Shown: positions 9,627 to 20,147 of the stretch, in pieces
Position numbering within the stretch: the stretch's first letter is position 1
How the letters are laid out: every line of letters starts with the position of its first letter
NCBI RefSeq assembly: GCF_004799345.1
Contig: NZ_SSMC01000002.1
Coordinates: 806,001 to 870,000 of the forward strand
Length of the DNA: 64,000 nt
Direction: 5' to 3'
DNA from: Robertkochia marina
Lineage (GTDB): Bacteria > Bacteroidota > Bacteroidia > Flavobacteriales > Flavobacteriaceae
Translations under genes and position numbers: made by a program
The notes under the pieces: model-generated
Databases searched by the model: none
Told to the model about the DNA's origin: nothing
What the model saw: the letters and a program-made list of their open reading frames with translations, nothing else

Positions 9627-10343
9627 ATGCTGAAAAAGACGAATGTAGAAGAAAAATTGCGGGCGTATCGTAACCGCATCAATGCCGAAAGAAACATCCT
9701 CCAACAGGTCCAGTTCATCCTTCAGAAAGAACAACAGAAAGAAGATCAGATAACCGCAGAGCTTACCGGGGGGCAAGATGATAGCTTCAATGACTTTGTA
9801 ATTTCAAAGCTCGACATGGATAGGGTGTATCATCTTGACCAGATCAAAACCATTTGTATTGATTACCGTCTTCGATTTTTATCCACGCGTTATTTTAAGG
9901 GTAAAATTCCTGCCGAAGCACTGATAGAGATTAAAAGTCTGGAAAAGCAACACAACACCCAGTTGAAGGGGTTCAAGATCATTGCACCTTCGAAATTATT
10001 TAAATTGGAAAATGCTGATGATCCTTTGCTGATGGCCCCGATAGGTAACGGTTATTATTACCTGATACATAAATGGGGGAATGATCTTCATCCGATGAGA
10101 AGACTTTTGGTACTCCCTTTCAGAAACCTCATGAATCTGACCCTTACCATACTAATGGTGAGCTACCTGCTAACCATGCTCATGCCTATGGGCTTGTTTA
10201 CGAACCAGGATGATTCAGCCAGTTTTTGGCTGCTATTCATGTTTATGTTCAAAATGATAGGCAGTATCGTTATTTTCTATGGATTTGCCCTTGGAAAAAA
10301 TTTCAATACAGCTATCTGGAACAGTAAATACTTTAACGCCTGA
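9627..10343 (+). CDS. conserved membrane protein of unknown function
   Basis: 238 residues from the ATG at 9627; an in-frame GTG at 9603 would add eight mostly basic residues. The N-terminal part is a Lys/Glu/Gln-rich coiled-coil (about 5-50). A soluble middle region with DQIKTICIDYRLRFL and FKIIAPSKLFKLENADDPLL follows, then a loop and two C-terminal membrane helices around 165-190 and 205-225. The protein looks tail-anchored with the soluble part in the cytoplasm. I do not recognise a characterised family. Confidence 0.7.
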   Translation: MLKKTNVEEKLRAYRNRINAERNILQQVQFILQKEQQKEDQITAELTGGQDDSFNDFVISKLDMDRVYHLDQIKTICIDYRLRFLSTRYFKGKIPAEALIEIKSLEKQHNTQLKGFKIIAPSKLFKLENADDPLLMAPIGNGYYYLIHKWGNDLHPMRRLLVLPFRNLMNLTLTILMVSYLLTMLMPMGLFTNQDDSASFWLLFMFMFKMIGSIVIFYGFALGKNFNTAIWNSKYFNA

Positions 10344-10389
10344 CAGCTGCTTGCTTCGGGCGTCATGAACACAAAACAACTGTTTGATC

Positions 10390-10638
10390 ATGAGTGAAGC
10401 ATCATACGAACATCTATTTACAGGAAGTGAGGTAAAGGTGATCCTGCTCAAAGAGCATTTAAAGAAATTTGATATTATACCCGTTACCAGAAATGAATCT
10501 GAGTCAGGTCGTGTGGCCGGCTTTGCACCTGCTGTGTTTAACCAGATCCAGGTGTTTGTTCACAAAGATGAGTTAGAGAAAAGCCGGGCAGTTCTGGAAA
10601 ATCTACAGCACGAACTCGACAATTTACCGCAGGAGTAA
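10390..10638 (+). CDS. DUF2007-like small protein
   Basis: 82 residues from the ATG at 10390; an in-frame TTG two codons earlier is less likely. The order of segments (KVILLKEHLKKFDI, a basic turn, then FNQIQVFVHKDELEKSRAVLENL) fits DUF2007, a small PII-like alpha/beta fold annotated as putative signal-transducing protein. No biochemical role is established. It ends 84 nt before the convergent ABC-F gene, with a shared terminator between them. Confidence 0.7.
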   Translation: MSEASYEHLFTGSEVKVILLKEHLKKFDIIPVTRNESESGRVAGFAPAVFNQIQVFVHKDELEKSRAVLENLQHELDNLPQE

Positions 10639-10664
10639 GGGCAAAGATACCCTCAACCATAAAA

Positions 10665-10694
10665 AAGCCTTCTCTTAAGAATAAGAAAAGGCTT
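10665..10694. terminator. bidirectional terminator between DUF2007-like gene and ABC-F gene
   Basis: Inverted repeat AAGCCTT / AAGGCTT with a partly paired internal region, an A-run on the left and T-rich DNA on the right, so it can serve both convergent genes. Confidence 0.7.
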
Positions 10695-10722
10695 ATTTAT
10701 TATTTACACTAGAAAGAATCTC

Positions 10723-12366
<1,644 letters not shown>

Positions 12367-12471
12367 TTATGCCGCAAAAGTAAGAAATAAAGAACATATA
12401 ATACCCTTTAGCGAAAGCCTAAAAAAGTCTTATTTAACTACACCTTAACACCCCAAAATAGGGAGCTTTCA

Positions 12472-12479
12472 TAGATTTG
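12472..12479 (+). promoter_or_regulatory. -7 promoter element for the thioredoxin-fold lipoprotein gene
   Basis: TAGATTTG matches TAnnTTTG, 57 nt before the ATG at 12537. No convincing TTG is found at -33. Confidence 0.35.
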
Positions 12480-12536
12480 TTATAATGAGGGAAAAAGAGG
12501 ACATCTCCTTGATTATATGAACAGATTAACAGATGC

Positions 12537-13955
12537 ATGAATAGACTATTACTGGGACTTATAGCTCTCATGACCTTGAGTTGCTCCGAAAAAGAAACAT
12601 ACACCTATTTCGGAGGAGAAATTGTAAATCCGAAAGAAGATAAAGTTTATCTTCTTTTTAAGGATGCCAAAATCGACTCTTCCTCTCTTGACGAAAACAA
12701 TCGTTTTCATTTCAAGCTCAACGAGTTTACGGAAGGTGTTTACAGTTTCAGCCATGGGAATGAACTGCAATACATTATCTTAGAACAGGAAGACAGCCTG
12801 ATGCTGCGACTAAACACCTTGGAATTTGACGAATCTCTGATGTTTACCGGCGAAGGCGCAATAAAGAATAATTTTCTTATTGACATGTGGCTGCTTCAGG
12901 AAGACGAACGCTACCTGATGCAGAAATTCTACAACGCAACCCCGGAGGTATTTGTTAGAAAGATGGACTCTATTCGTTCTATGAAAATTGAGGAGTACGA
13001 GCAAATGGTTGCAGAAACCAACTTATCTCCCTTAGCGAAACACGTCACCAAAGCCTCTATAGACCTTCCGCACTTTACACACAAGGAGCGCTATGCCAGC
13101 GAGCATAAGTACCGTTTAGGCCTTGAAGAAATGCCGGAGGTACCCGCCGGTTACTATGAACATCGTGAAAAGGTAGATAAAAATGACCAACAGCTGGCCG
13201 ACCTCGGATTGTATTTAGAATATCTAAGCGTTTATCTTGATCAACTAACCAGAGACCGCTGCAATGTAAAATGCGGCCTGCCCGGCGGCAAACTTAAGGT
13301 TTATCATTACAGTACCCATCGCTTAAATCTCATTGACAGCATGGTCTCCCTTTCTCACCTTCGCTCATATTTTATGGAGAGAACCGCGATCAAGTACTTT
13401 CAATACGATCACAACGAAGAAAGCAATGAGAATTTTATAGCCTTTTATAAAGACTTGAATAACGGGGAAATCTCACCCGACCTTAAGCGTATGCATAATG
13501 CAGTTGCTGCGTTACGAAGTGGCAATGCCATACCTACGCTGGAGCTCTATGACCAAAAAGGTGAAAAACACAATATTGACTCTACCTGGTTCAACAAAAA
13601 AACCGTTTTTTATCTATGGACCTCCATGGAGAAAAGACATGCCAGAAAAACGCTGAGACATGTTAAGGAACTAAAGGAGTCTTATCCCGAATTCCAGTTT
13701 ATCAGTATTAACCTGGACTCCAGTCATGACGAGTGGATAAATACCATGAAGGAACTCGAACTGGAAGGAGATCTGCATATGCGGGCCCCCGGAATGAGAT
13801 ACATCATTAAACATTTTGCCTATTTGAATCTCGACAGGATGGTAGTGGTTAATGAAGAAGGTAAGGTTATTGAAGGATTTGGAAATATTTACAACACCAC
13901 CCCTCTTAAATATTCCAGGGTACATGAGAAACTGGCGAATATGAAAAAGATCTGA
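12537..13955 (+). CDS. thioredoxin-fold lipoprotein lacking CxxC
   Basis: 472 residues. The N-terminus is a lipoprotein signal with lipobox Cys16 (LMTLSC), followed by a beta-rich domain starting TYFGGEIVNPKEDKVYLLF, like the N-terminal domain of Bacteroidota TlpA/ResA-type lipoproteins. A helical middle region follows, then a thioredoxin-like C-terminus (about 335-470: KTVFYLWTSMEKRHARKTL and FQFISINLDSSHDEW). The position where TlpA proteins carry CxxC reads SMEKRHA, with no cysteines, so disulfide exchange is unlikely. It is probably an envelope protein with a structural or binding role. Confidence 0.75.
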   Translation: MNRLLLGLIALMTLSCSEKETYTYFGGEIVNPKEDKVYLLFKDAKIDSSSLDENNRFHFKLNEFTEGVYSFSHGNELQYIILEQEDSLMLRLNTLEFDESLMFTGEGAIKNNFLIDMWLLQEDERYLMQKFYNATPEVFVRKMDSIRSMKIEEYEQMVAETNLSPLAKHVTKASIDLPHFTHKERYASEHKYRLGLEEMPEVPAGYYEHREKVDKNDQQLADLGLYLEYLSVYLDQLTRDRCNVKCGLPGGKLKVYHYSTHRLNLIDSMVSLSHLRSYFMERTAIKYFQYDHNEESNENFIAFYKDLNNGEISPDLKRMHNAVAALRSGNAIPTLELYDQKGEKHNIDSTWFNKKTVFYLWTSMEKRHARKTLRHVKELKESYPEFQFISINLDSSHDEWINTMKELELEGDLHMRAPGMRYIIKHFAYLNLDRMVVVNEEGKVIEGFGNIYNTTPLKYSRVHEKLANMKKI

Positions 13956-13990
13956 CGTGTATGTTTACTGTCATTGACATAAAAATAAAA

Positions 13991-14015
13991 AAGCCTGCGT
14001 TGATCACGCAGGCTT
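13991..14015. terminator. bidirectional terminator between lipoprotein gene and fsa
   Basis: Perfect 10-bp stem AAGCCTGCGT / ACGCAGGCTT with a 5-nt loop, A-run on the left and seven T on the right. It serves the convergent genes on both sides. Confidence 0.88.
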
Positions 14016-14040
14016 TTTTTATACAGTCAGTATATTACTA

Positions 14041-14694
14041 TTAGTTCCCTTTCTTGTGATCTTCAAGAAACTTGGCCAGACCGATATCGGTCAAGGGGTG
14101 ATTTAACAAGCCGGTGATCGCTGAAAGCGGACCGGTCATTACGTCAGCACCAATCCTGGCACAGTCTAACACGTGCATCGTATGTCTTACAGAAGCAGCA
14201 AGAATTTCGGTTTCAAAACCATAATTATCATAAATGGTTCTGATATCCTGTATCAAGGAAAGTCCGTCTGTTGAAATATCATCGAGTCTTCCGATAAAAG
14301 GAGAAACATAGGTAGCTCCGGCCTTGGCAGCCAATAGAGCCTGTCCTGCTGAAAAAACAAGAGTACAGTTGGTTCTGATACCCTGATCAGAAAAATATTT
14401 GATAGCTTTTACACCATCCTTGATCATAGGCACCTTTACCACGATCTGTTCGTGAAGCTCTGCTAATTCCTCTCCCTCTTTAATAATACCTTCAAAATCG
14501 GTAGCAATAACCTCTGCAGAAACATCTCCTTCTACAAGGTTACATATATCTACGTAATGCTTCAGAATGTTATTCCTTCCGGTAATACCCTCTTTTGCCA
14601 TAAGCGACGGATTAGTGGTTACCCCATCTAACACTCCAAGGGCTTCGGCCTCCTCTATCTGAGCCAGGTTTGCAGTATCTATAAAAAATTTCAT
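14041..14694 (-). CDS. fsa: transaldolase-like fructose-6-phosphate aldolase
   Basis: 217 residues, the length of the short FSA/TalC subfamily rather than classical transaldolase. It starts MKFFIDTANL, has the TTNPSL motif at 26-31 and the Schiff-base lysine K87 in VVKVPM. The (beta/alpha)8 barrel is complete. Family members either cleave fructose 6-phosphate to dihydroxyacetone and glyceraldehyde 3-phosphate or act as transaldolases in the pentose phosphate pathway; sequence alone does not decide. It is transcribed alone, with terminator on one side and a -7 element 77 nt upstream. Confidence 0.92.
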   Translation of the reverse strand: MKFFIDTANLAQIEEAEALGVLDGVTTNPSLMAKEGITGRNNILKHYVDICNLVEGDVSAEVIATDFEGIIKEGEELAELHEQIVVKVPMIKDGVKAIKYFSDQGIRTNCTLVFSAGQALLAAKAGATYVSPFIGRLDDISTDGLSLIQDIRTIYDNYGFETEILAASVRHTMHVLDCARIGADVMTGPLSAITGLLNHPLTDIGLAKFLEDHKKGN

Positions 14695-14770
14695 ATAAGA
14701 ATTTTAAAACGATTTTATGTATCACTATAACACCTCTGCCGACCCGAAGGTCAAAAATTTAAAGGCTGGG

Positions 14771-14778
14771 CAAAGTTA
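14771..14778 (-). promoter_or_regulatory. -7 promoter element for fsa
   Basis: The minus strand reads TAACTTTG (TAnnTTTG), overlapping the stop codon of the upstream SDR gene and 77 nt from the fsa start. No TTG at the expected -33 spacing. Confidence 0.4.
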
Positions 14779-15585
14779 TAATTTATAATGGTTAAGCAGT
14801 AATTTATTAAACACTTTATCTGGCAGTAATTGCTTAAGCTTTACAGAAACCTTTTCCATAAAAGCCCCTGCCTTGTAATGCAGTTTTTTATTCTTACTTT
14901 CTATAATGCGCTGCACTTTCTTACCGATCAGAGCCGGATCTGAAGAATCCTGCATTTGCTCGTTGATCACATTCATCACACGGGCGTAGTTCTCTCCGTA
15001 ATCAGAAGCTTCCAATATGGGAGCATGATACCTGCCACTGGCTATATTGGTGTTAAAATCACCGGGAGCCAGGTTGCATATTTCTATCCCCATTCTATAC
15101 AACTCCATTTGCATACTTTCTGCCACCAAAGCCAATGCCCCTTTAGTAGCACAGTACACTCCCCGGTAAGGCAAGCCCATATAACCGGCAATAGATGTGA
15201 TATTAATTATAAGACCTGAACGCTGTTTCCTCATATGAGGCAGAACGGCCTTCATAAGATTGATAGGACCGTAGAAGTTAGTATCAAAAGCCTTTCTGAT
15301 CTCTGTGTCTGGTGTCTCTTCAACAGGACCTGTTATACCCACTCCGGCATTATTGACCAACACATCAATATGCCCTTCACGTTCTATAACTTCAGAAATA
15401 CAACTAACGGCATTTTCCGGATCAGTAACGTCGAGTTTCAGTAAGTTGAATTTAAAGTCTGTCTTTTGAATTCTGTCAGGATTTCTGCTGGTACCATATA
15501 CGATATAACCCTGAGAAGCGAGGTGTTCTCCTATTGCCTTTCCGATTCCAGAAGAACCGCCTGTAATTAGAACAACTTTAGACAT
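14776..15585 (-). CDS. SDR family NAD(P)-dependent oxidoreductase
   Basis: 269 residues from the ATG at 15585. The frame is open further upstream to 15747, but that part overlaps the SRP RNA and is not protein-coding. Classical short-chain dehydrogenase: cofactor motif TGGSSGIG at 8-15, NNAGVG near 85-90, and the catalytic Tyr144 and Lys148 in YCATK. The C-terminal region (KKLHYKAGAFMEKVSVKLKQLLP) is typical of the YqjQ/retinol-dehydrogenase-like group, but the substrate cannot be predicted. It may be cotranscribed with fsa, which lies 81 nt downstream. Confidence 0.92.
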   Translation of the reverse strand: MSKVVLITGGSSGIGKAIGEHLASQGYIVYGTSRNPDRIQKTDFKFNLLKLDVTDPENAVSCISEVIEREGHIDVLVNNAGVGITGPVEETPDTEIRKAFDTNFYGPINLMKAVLPHMRKQRSGLIINITSIAGYMGLPYRGVYCATKGALALVAESMQMELYRMGIEICNLAPGDFNTNIASGRYHAPILEASDYGENYARVMNVINEQMQDSSDPALIGKKVQRIIESKNKKLHYKAGAFMEKVSVKLKQLLPDKVFNKLLLNHYKL

Positions 15586-15636
15586 TTTATGATCTGGGTA
15601 GCTATGATTTTTCAGCCCGGAAGATATAAAAAAAAA

Positions 15637-15732
15637 CGGCAAGCTACCTACATCGCACCGCTGCGACCACATACCCTTGCTGCGTTCCCGCCCTGGGGGA
15701 TTCTGCAGGAGCTGGTCGTGTAGGACTTGCCG
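15637..15732 (-). ncRNA. ffs: small signal recognition particle RNA (4.5S-type)
   Basis: Read on the minus strand this is a 96-nt hairpin RNA. The ends pair (CGGCAAG at 15637-15643 with CTTGCCG at 15726-15732, extended by a second pairing). The apical part carries the conserved SRP domain IV signature, an AGGGCGGGAACGC tip followed by AGCAAGGG, which binds the M domain of Ffh. A run of seven or more U (A-run at 15629-15636 on the plus strand) gives termination. A near-perfect promoter lies directly upstream. SRP RNA with Ffh targets nascent membrane proteins to the translocon. Confidence 0.9.
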
Positions 15733-15736
15733 GGTG

Positions 15737-15766
15737 CAAATATACAAACTCTTTAAGCTTGCGCAA
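15737..15766 (-). promoter_or_regulatory. promoter of the SRP RNA gene
   Basis: Minus strand: TTG at 15766-15764, 19-nt spacer, TATATTTG at 15744-15737. Both boxes and the spacing match the Bacteroidota housekeeping consensus (TTG-N19-TAnnTTTG), and the RNA 5' end falls about 5 nt downstream. This is the best promoter in the window. Confidence 0.8.
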
Positions 15767-15822
15767 TAATTTTACCATGTAATTTTTATTAAATACCTTG
15801 CCTTCCAAAAGCGACAACCCCT

Positions 15823-16869
15823 ATGTTTATACATAAAATTTTAACCTTCAGTATTTTATCTGTTCTGGCCATTGGCTGCGGAAATAATGAAAAAAAAACG
15901 GAAAAATATTTTTCTTTAAAAGCCGCCGCTAAAGACGCAAAGATCAATTATGGAGAGTCAGTATCTATAACCCTGGAGAACCGGAAGAATATAGAGTTCG
16001 ACTCTGTTCAATATTTCCTTAACGACTCCAGGATCTACCCCGAGAATAATGCGGTGGTTATGACCCCGGAAAAACTGGGAGAGCAGGACCTTGAAGCAAC
16101 GATTTTTGCCGGAGAAAAGGTCTTCAATGTTTCCACAAGTCTGCTGGTATTGGCTGCCGATGCCCCGAAGATCTATACCTATGAAATTCTTAACACCTAC
16201 CCCCACGACATCAATGCGTTTACCCAAGGGCTGGAATTTCATGATGATACTCTTTATGAGGGTACAGGAAGAAAAGGAAAATCGGCATTAAGAAAGATAG
16301 ATCTTGAATCCGGAAAGGTGCTTTCAGAGGTCGCTTTAAACGCTAACTACTTCGGCGAAGGGATCACCATCATGAATAACAAGGTGTATCAGCTCACCTG
16401 GCAATCTCGTACAGGCTTTGTTTATGACCTGAACACCTTTGAAAGAACCGCTACCTTTAAATACGGGAAAAGTAAAGAAGGATGGGGCCTTACCAATGAC
16501 GGAACGCGAATTTATATGAGTGACGGCACAGACAAGATATGGATCCTTGACCCGGAGACCCTACAGGAAACCGATCATCTGGAGATCGTCACCAATACCT
16601 CTGTATTTAATAAAGCAAATGAACTGGAATATGTTAACGGCTCCATTTACGCCAACGTTTGGTTAAAAGACAGCGCTATGATCATTGATGCCAAAACGGG
16701 TGCCATTACAGGAGTTATTGATTTCAGAGGGCTTAAAAGCAAGGTAACGCAACACGATGACCTGGATGTGCTTAACGGGATCGCATACCACCCGGGGCGA
16801 CAAACCTTTTTTGTGACCGGTAAAAACTGGGATAAGATATTTGAGGTTCAAATCAAAGAAAAGCAATAG
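15823..16869 (+). CDS. glutaminyl-peptide cyclotransferase (plant/bacterial type), lipoprotein
   Basis: 348 residues. Lipoprotein signal with lipobox LAIGC (Cys19), then a short beta domain (about 30-110), then the five-bladed beta-propeller of plant-type glutamine cyclotransferases (about 115-345: PHDINAFTQGLEF, LYEGTGRKGKSALRKIDL, YANVWLKDSAMIID, NGIAYHPGRQTFFVTGKNW). The enzyme converts N-terminal Gln to pyroglutamate. As a lipoprotein it would meet exported proteins after signal peptide removal. Five SPase I-type secreted proteins in this window have Gln as the predicted first mature residue. The next gene starts inside its stop codon. Confidence 0.9.
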   Translation: MFIHKILTFSILSVLAIGCGNNEKKTEKYFSLKAAAKDAKINYGESVSITLENRKNIEFDSVQYFLNDSRIYPENNAVVMTPEKLGEQDLEATIFAGEKVFNVSTSLLVLAADAPKIYTYEILNTYPHDINAFTQGLEFHDDTLYEGTGRKGKSALRKIDLESGKVLSEVALNANYFGEGITIMNNKVYQLTWQSRTGFVYDLNTFERTATFKYGKSKEGWGLTNDGTRIYMSDGTDKIWILDPETLQETDHLEIVTNTSVFNKANELEYVNGSIYANVWLKDSAMIIDAKTGAITGVIDFRGLKSKVTQHDDLDVLNGIAYHPGRQTFFVTGKNWDKIFEVQIKEKQ

Positions 16870-17258
16870 TGCAAACCTATCAATACCAACTTCTTGTAAA
16901 ATCTGACGATATTGATGCCCTCGAACACGTAAACAATGTGCGATATGTTCAATGGGTGCAGGATGCGGCAGAGGCACACTGGAACGAAGTAGCCACCCAG
17001 GCTCTTAAGGAAGGTTATATATGGATGGTCTTAAGACATGATATACAATATAAGGGGCAGGCTTTTGAAGGAGATGCACTATTGATCAACACTTATGTCA
17101 CGAAGTCAGAAGGAGTTACCTCTACCCGGGTTGTAGAGATCAGCCGGGAAGATAATAACAAACTCCTGGTTAAAGCAACCACCCAATGGTGTTTACTTAA
17201 CAAAGACACCAAGCGACCGACACGGTTGACACCGGAATTGATAGAATTATTTGATTAG
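16869..17258 (+). CDS. acyl-CoA thioesterase (hot-dog fold, YbgC/FatA-like)
   Basis: 129 residues with a GTG start whose first base is the last base of the upstream TAG (TAGTG), so translation is coupled to the glutaminyl cyclase gene. The motif SDDIDALEHVNNVRYVQWVQDAA contains the Asp-x-x-x-His-x-N pattern of 4HBT thioesterases. Family members hydrolyse acyl-CoA or acyl-ACP in the cytosol; chain length specificity is unknown. The functional link with the cyclase is unclear. Confidence 0.88.
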   Translation: MQTYQYQLLVKSDDIDALEHVNNVRYVQWVQDAAEAHWNEVATQALKEGYIWMVLRHDIQYKGQAFEGDALLINTYVTKSEGVTSTRVVEISREDNNKLLVKATTQWCLLNKDTKRPTRLTPELIELFD

Positions 17259-17306
17259 CAGACGGTACTTTGGTTTTTTAACCTATTTTTAAAAAAACAA
17301 TTCCCT

Positions 17307-18845
17307 ATGTTCAAATACCGATGGGTATTTATTATCGTTCCATTCCTGATGTTCCTGGAAGGCTGCCGGGAAAACTTCGACTATCGCGATGCTTCAGGCG
17401 AATTGCTTTTTTCTAAAGACACTGTTTATCTTGATACCGTATTCAATTCGTTGAGCTCATCCACCTATAGTTTTAAGGTATACAACACCTCGAATGACGA
17501 TATCCGAATTCCCTCTGTTTATCTGAAAGCCGGCGCCGACAGTGGCTTCCGTCTTAATGTAAACGGAAATTCAGGACAGGCCTTCTCTGATGTAGAGATC
17601 AGTGCGAACGACAGTATTTTTGTTTTTGTTGAAAGCACTTTCGATCTGGACACCCTTAGCTCTCCTTCTTTTCTTGCTACCGATGCCGTGGTTTTCGGTA
17701 ACATTGATACGCAGCAGGAGGTTGCTCTGGTTACCCTGGTAAGAGATGCCATCTTCCTGTTTCCTCAACGCGAGAATGGTATCACCGAGTCGCTCCCTAT
17801 AGGGGTTGATGAAAATGGAGAACCCGTAAGCATAGAAGGATTTGTGCTTCAGGACGATCAACTCACCTTTACCAACAACAGGCCTTATGTTATTTACGGG
17901 TATGCTGCAGTACCCGCCGGAAAAGTACTTGAAATCCAGGAAGGCTCCAGGGTATATTTTCACGAAGCCTCCGGCATCCTGGTACAACAAGGGGCGAGCC
18001 TGCATGTTCTGGGCAGTAAAAGCAATGATACTGAGGTAATGGAGAAGGAGGTTATTTTTGAAGGAGACCGCCTGGAACCTGAGTTTAGCGATATACCCGG
18101 ACAATGGGGTACCATTTGGCTGGCAGCGGGAAGCACAAACAACCGGCTGGAACATTTAACAGTGAAAAATGCCGTCATAGGGCTTTTTGCTGAAGGAGAC
18201 CCGCAATTGACCCCCCCTAAAACCACCATCGTTAATTCGCGATTTCTCAACAGTGCCAATATTAATATTCTGGCCCGAAACACTTCATTTTACGCCCGGA
18301 ACACCATTGCCGGCAGTGCGGGCCAGGTTTCGGTTTTTCTCGCTGAAGGCGGCAATTACGAACTCTTACACTGTACTATAGCCAACTTTTGGAATCAAGG
18401 TCCTCGCAGCCTGCCGGCCCTTCTGATCAGTAATTATACAGAAACCTCCTTTGGCGAAAGATCTACCTCCCCCCTTACTAAGGCTCAATTCACAAATAAT
18501 ATCATTTCCGGAAATGCAGGGATTGAAATGCTCTTTGACCGGGATGAACAGGAAGCATTCAATATTCTTTTCAGAAACAGCATACTTCAATTTGACACTA
18601 ATAACAGCGATCTACTGCAAAATCCTCTCTATGATTTTACCGACGGTAACATTTACGAAGAGATACTTCTTAATAGTGATCCTGAGTTCGTGCGCGATGC
18701 TCCTGACCCTTTTCAACTCTCGTCCTCATCACCTGCGATCAATATAGGTACTGCTGATTTTATTTCTGAAGCCCGGGAAGATATACTTGGTAACTTGAGA
18801 GACCAAACTCCTGATGCGGGAGCCTATGAATTCCAAGGAAACTAA
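17307..18845 (+). CDS. beta-helix lipoprotein of unknown function
   Basis: 512 residues. Lipoprotein signal with lipobox LEGC (Cys20). An N-terminal Ig-like domain (about 35-150: LLFSKDTVYLDTVFNSLSSS) is followed by a right-handed parallel beta-helix (about 190-470, with LTVKNAVIGLFAEG and TNNIISGNAGIEML turns) and a C-terminus of the choice-of-anchor Q type, ILGNLRDQTPDAGAYEF. Such Bacteroidota lipoproteins sit on the outer membrane and may bind glycans or proteins. The stop overlaps the convergent glycosyltransferase gene by 4 nt. Confidence 0.8.
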   Translation: MFKYRWVFIIVPFLMFLEGCRENFDYRDASGELLFSKDTVYLDTVFNSLSSSTYSFKVYNTSNDDIRIPSVYLKAGADSGFRLNVNGNSGQAFSDVEISANDSIFVFVESTFDLDTLSSPSFLATDAVVFGNIDTQQEVALVTLVRDAIFLFPQRENGITESLPIGVDENGEPVSIEGFVLQDDQLTFTNNRPYVIYGYAAVPAGKVLEIQEGSRVYFHEASGILVQQGASLHVLGSKSNDTEVMEKEVIFEGDRLEPEFSDIPGQWGTIWLAAGSTNNRLEHLTVKNAVIGLFAEGDPQLTPPKTTIVNSRFLNSANINILARNTSFYARNTIAGSAGQVSVFLAEGGNYELLHCTIANFWNQGPRSLPALLISNYTETSFGERSTSPLTKAQFTNNIISGNAGIEMLFDRDEQEAFNILFRNSILQFDTNNSDLLQNPLYDFTDGNIYEEILLNSDPEFVRDAPDPFQLSSSSPAINIGTADFISEAREDILGNLRDQTPDAGAYEFQGN

Positions 18846-20077
18846 TTCTTATTCTTGGCCATGATGTACTTGCTGAGATATCGGGAAGCCATACATCGCT
18901 GGTCTAACAGCATCATTCCTGTGAAATTTTGAGCCCGGTGTGATAACAGATCCAATGCCAGGGCATTAATACGTCCCATTAATTTTATCTCGAATCCTTT
19001 CCTGTCAAACTTTCGGTCAATAATATCAAAACCTTTATGTACGGCCTGGTTCCATGCTGAAGCAGTTTGATAAAGCGTTGCAACCGCCTCGATGAATTCA
19101 AGTTCTGAGCGCGCAATTTCACCTGGCCAGTCAGCCTTTCCTGCAATTCCTTCAGCCCCTGTTGGTGTGGTTACAGATGGCAGCCCATTTTCCATGGCCC
19201 TGATCAATTTCCCTTTTAATCCCGCACCAAAGCGAAGAGGTGCAATTAACAACCGTGCTTTACGCATTACCGTATCTACATCTTCTGCCCTGCCGTGAAA
19301 GATCATTCCTTGTTTTTTAAGGGCATTGCTTTTCAGGTGATCTGGCATGTAGGCCCCGTAAACATGAAGCGTCACTTCCGGGAGTCGCTCACGGATCCTT
19401 GCCCAAAGCCCTGATCTCAATACCTCTACAGCATCCGCATTTGGGGCATGAAGAAAATTGCCAACTATAACCATGTCTTTTCGATCTTCAAAAGAAAGAA
19501 GCTTTGATCTCCGGTCTTTTAAACTGTCTTCAATAAAAAGAGGATGATACACCAAGATAGAAGCAGGTACTTCAAAATCATCTTCCAGGAGCTGTTTTTC
19601 ATGCTCTGAAATGATCAACGACATATCTGACCTGTAAATAGCTGCAATCTCACGTTTGGTTAGCGACTGGTCTTTTAAAGTATTCAGATCGAAATCTTTA
19701 TGTTGCTTCGCAAGGGTTTTTCGATAGGCTCTGAGAAAGTGAAGGTCTTCTGTATTCAAGATACGAATGGCCAGAGGACAATTTTCTGCCACCCTCCATG
19801 AGAATTGTTCCTCCATCATATAACGATCAAACATAACCACCTCAGGATCAATCCCGGCAATTAAGACATCAAAATCATCATCATTAACCCGTATATCATG
19901 ACAATGCACCCCCATCCGCTTTAGGTCAAAGCCGTGTTCTCCCTGTTGGGCGGGGGAGCCAAAGTGAACCTCAAAATCCTGCTCTCTGAAAAATCGAATG
20001 AGCTGCAGCATTCGAATACCCGCAGCAGAAGCGGTGGGTTCAGGCCATACATAACCGATAATAAAGATCTTCCTCAT
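18842..20077 (-). CDS. glycosyltransferase, GT4/group 1-like
   Basis: 411 residues. The N-terminal Rossmann lobe begins FIIGYVWPEPTASAAGIRML, a common GT-B start in flavobacteria. The C-terminal lobe has DMVIVGNFLHAPNADAV and the nucleotide-sugar binding region PLRFGAGLKGKLIRAMENGLP followed by TPTGAEGI. It likely transfers a sugar to a surface polysaccharide or lipid; donor and acceptor are unknown. No polysaccharide cluster surrounds it. It lies downstream of the glyA terminator, so it probably has its own promoter. Confidence 0.85.
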   Translation of the reverse strand: MRKIFIIGYVWPEPTASAAGIRMLQLIRFFREQDFEVHFGSPAQQGEHGFDLKRMGVHCHDIRVNDDDFDVLIAGIDPEVVMFDRYMMEEQFSWRVAENCPLAIRILNTEDLHFLRAYRKTLAKQHKDFDLNTLKDQSLTKREIAAIYRSDMSLIISEHEKQLLEDDFEVPASILVYHPLFIEDSLKDRRSKLLSFEDRKDMVIVGNFLHAPNADAVEVLRSGLWARIRERLPEVTLHVYGAYMPDHLKSNALKKQGMIFHGRAEDVDTVMRKARLLIAPLRFGAGLKGKLIRAMENGLPSVTTPTGAEGIAGKADWPGEIARSELEFIEAVATLYQTASAWNQAVHKGFDIIDRKFDRKGFEIKLMGRINALALDLLSHRAQNFTGMMLLDQRCMASRYLSKYIMAKNKN

Positions 20078-20095
20078 AATTGTGTAAAAATAAAA

Positions 20096-20122
20096 AAGCC
20101 CCGGAACAACGATCCGGGGCTT
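20096..20122 (-). terminator. Rho-independent terminator of glyA
   Basis: Perfect 10-bp stem AAGCCCCGGA / TCCGGGGCTT with a 7-nt loop, followed on the minus strand by a T-run (A-run at 20091-20096 on the plus strand). It lies 26 nt after the glyA stop. Confidence 0.9.
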
Positions 20123-20147
20123 CTCACTATGTTAAGGCATCAGTCTT

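Noticed and set aside
14776-15747. SDR protein starting at 15747 with 54 extra N-terminal residues
   Set aside because: The extra part overlaps the SRP RNA, and the typical SDR start (MSKVVLITGGSSGIG) is at 15585.
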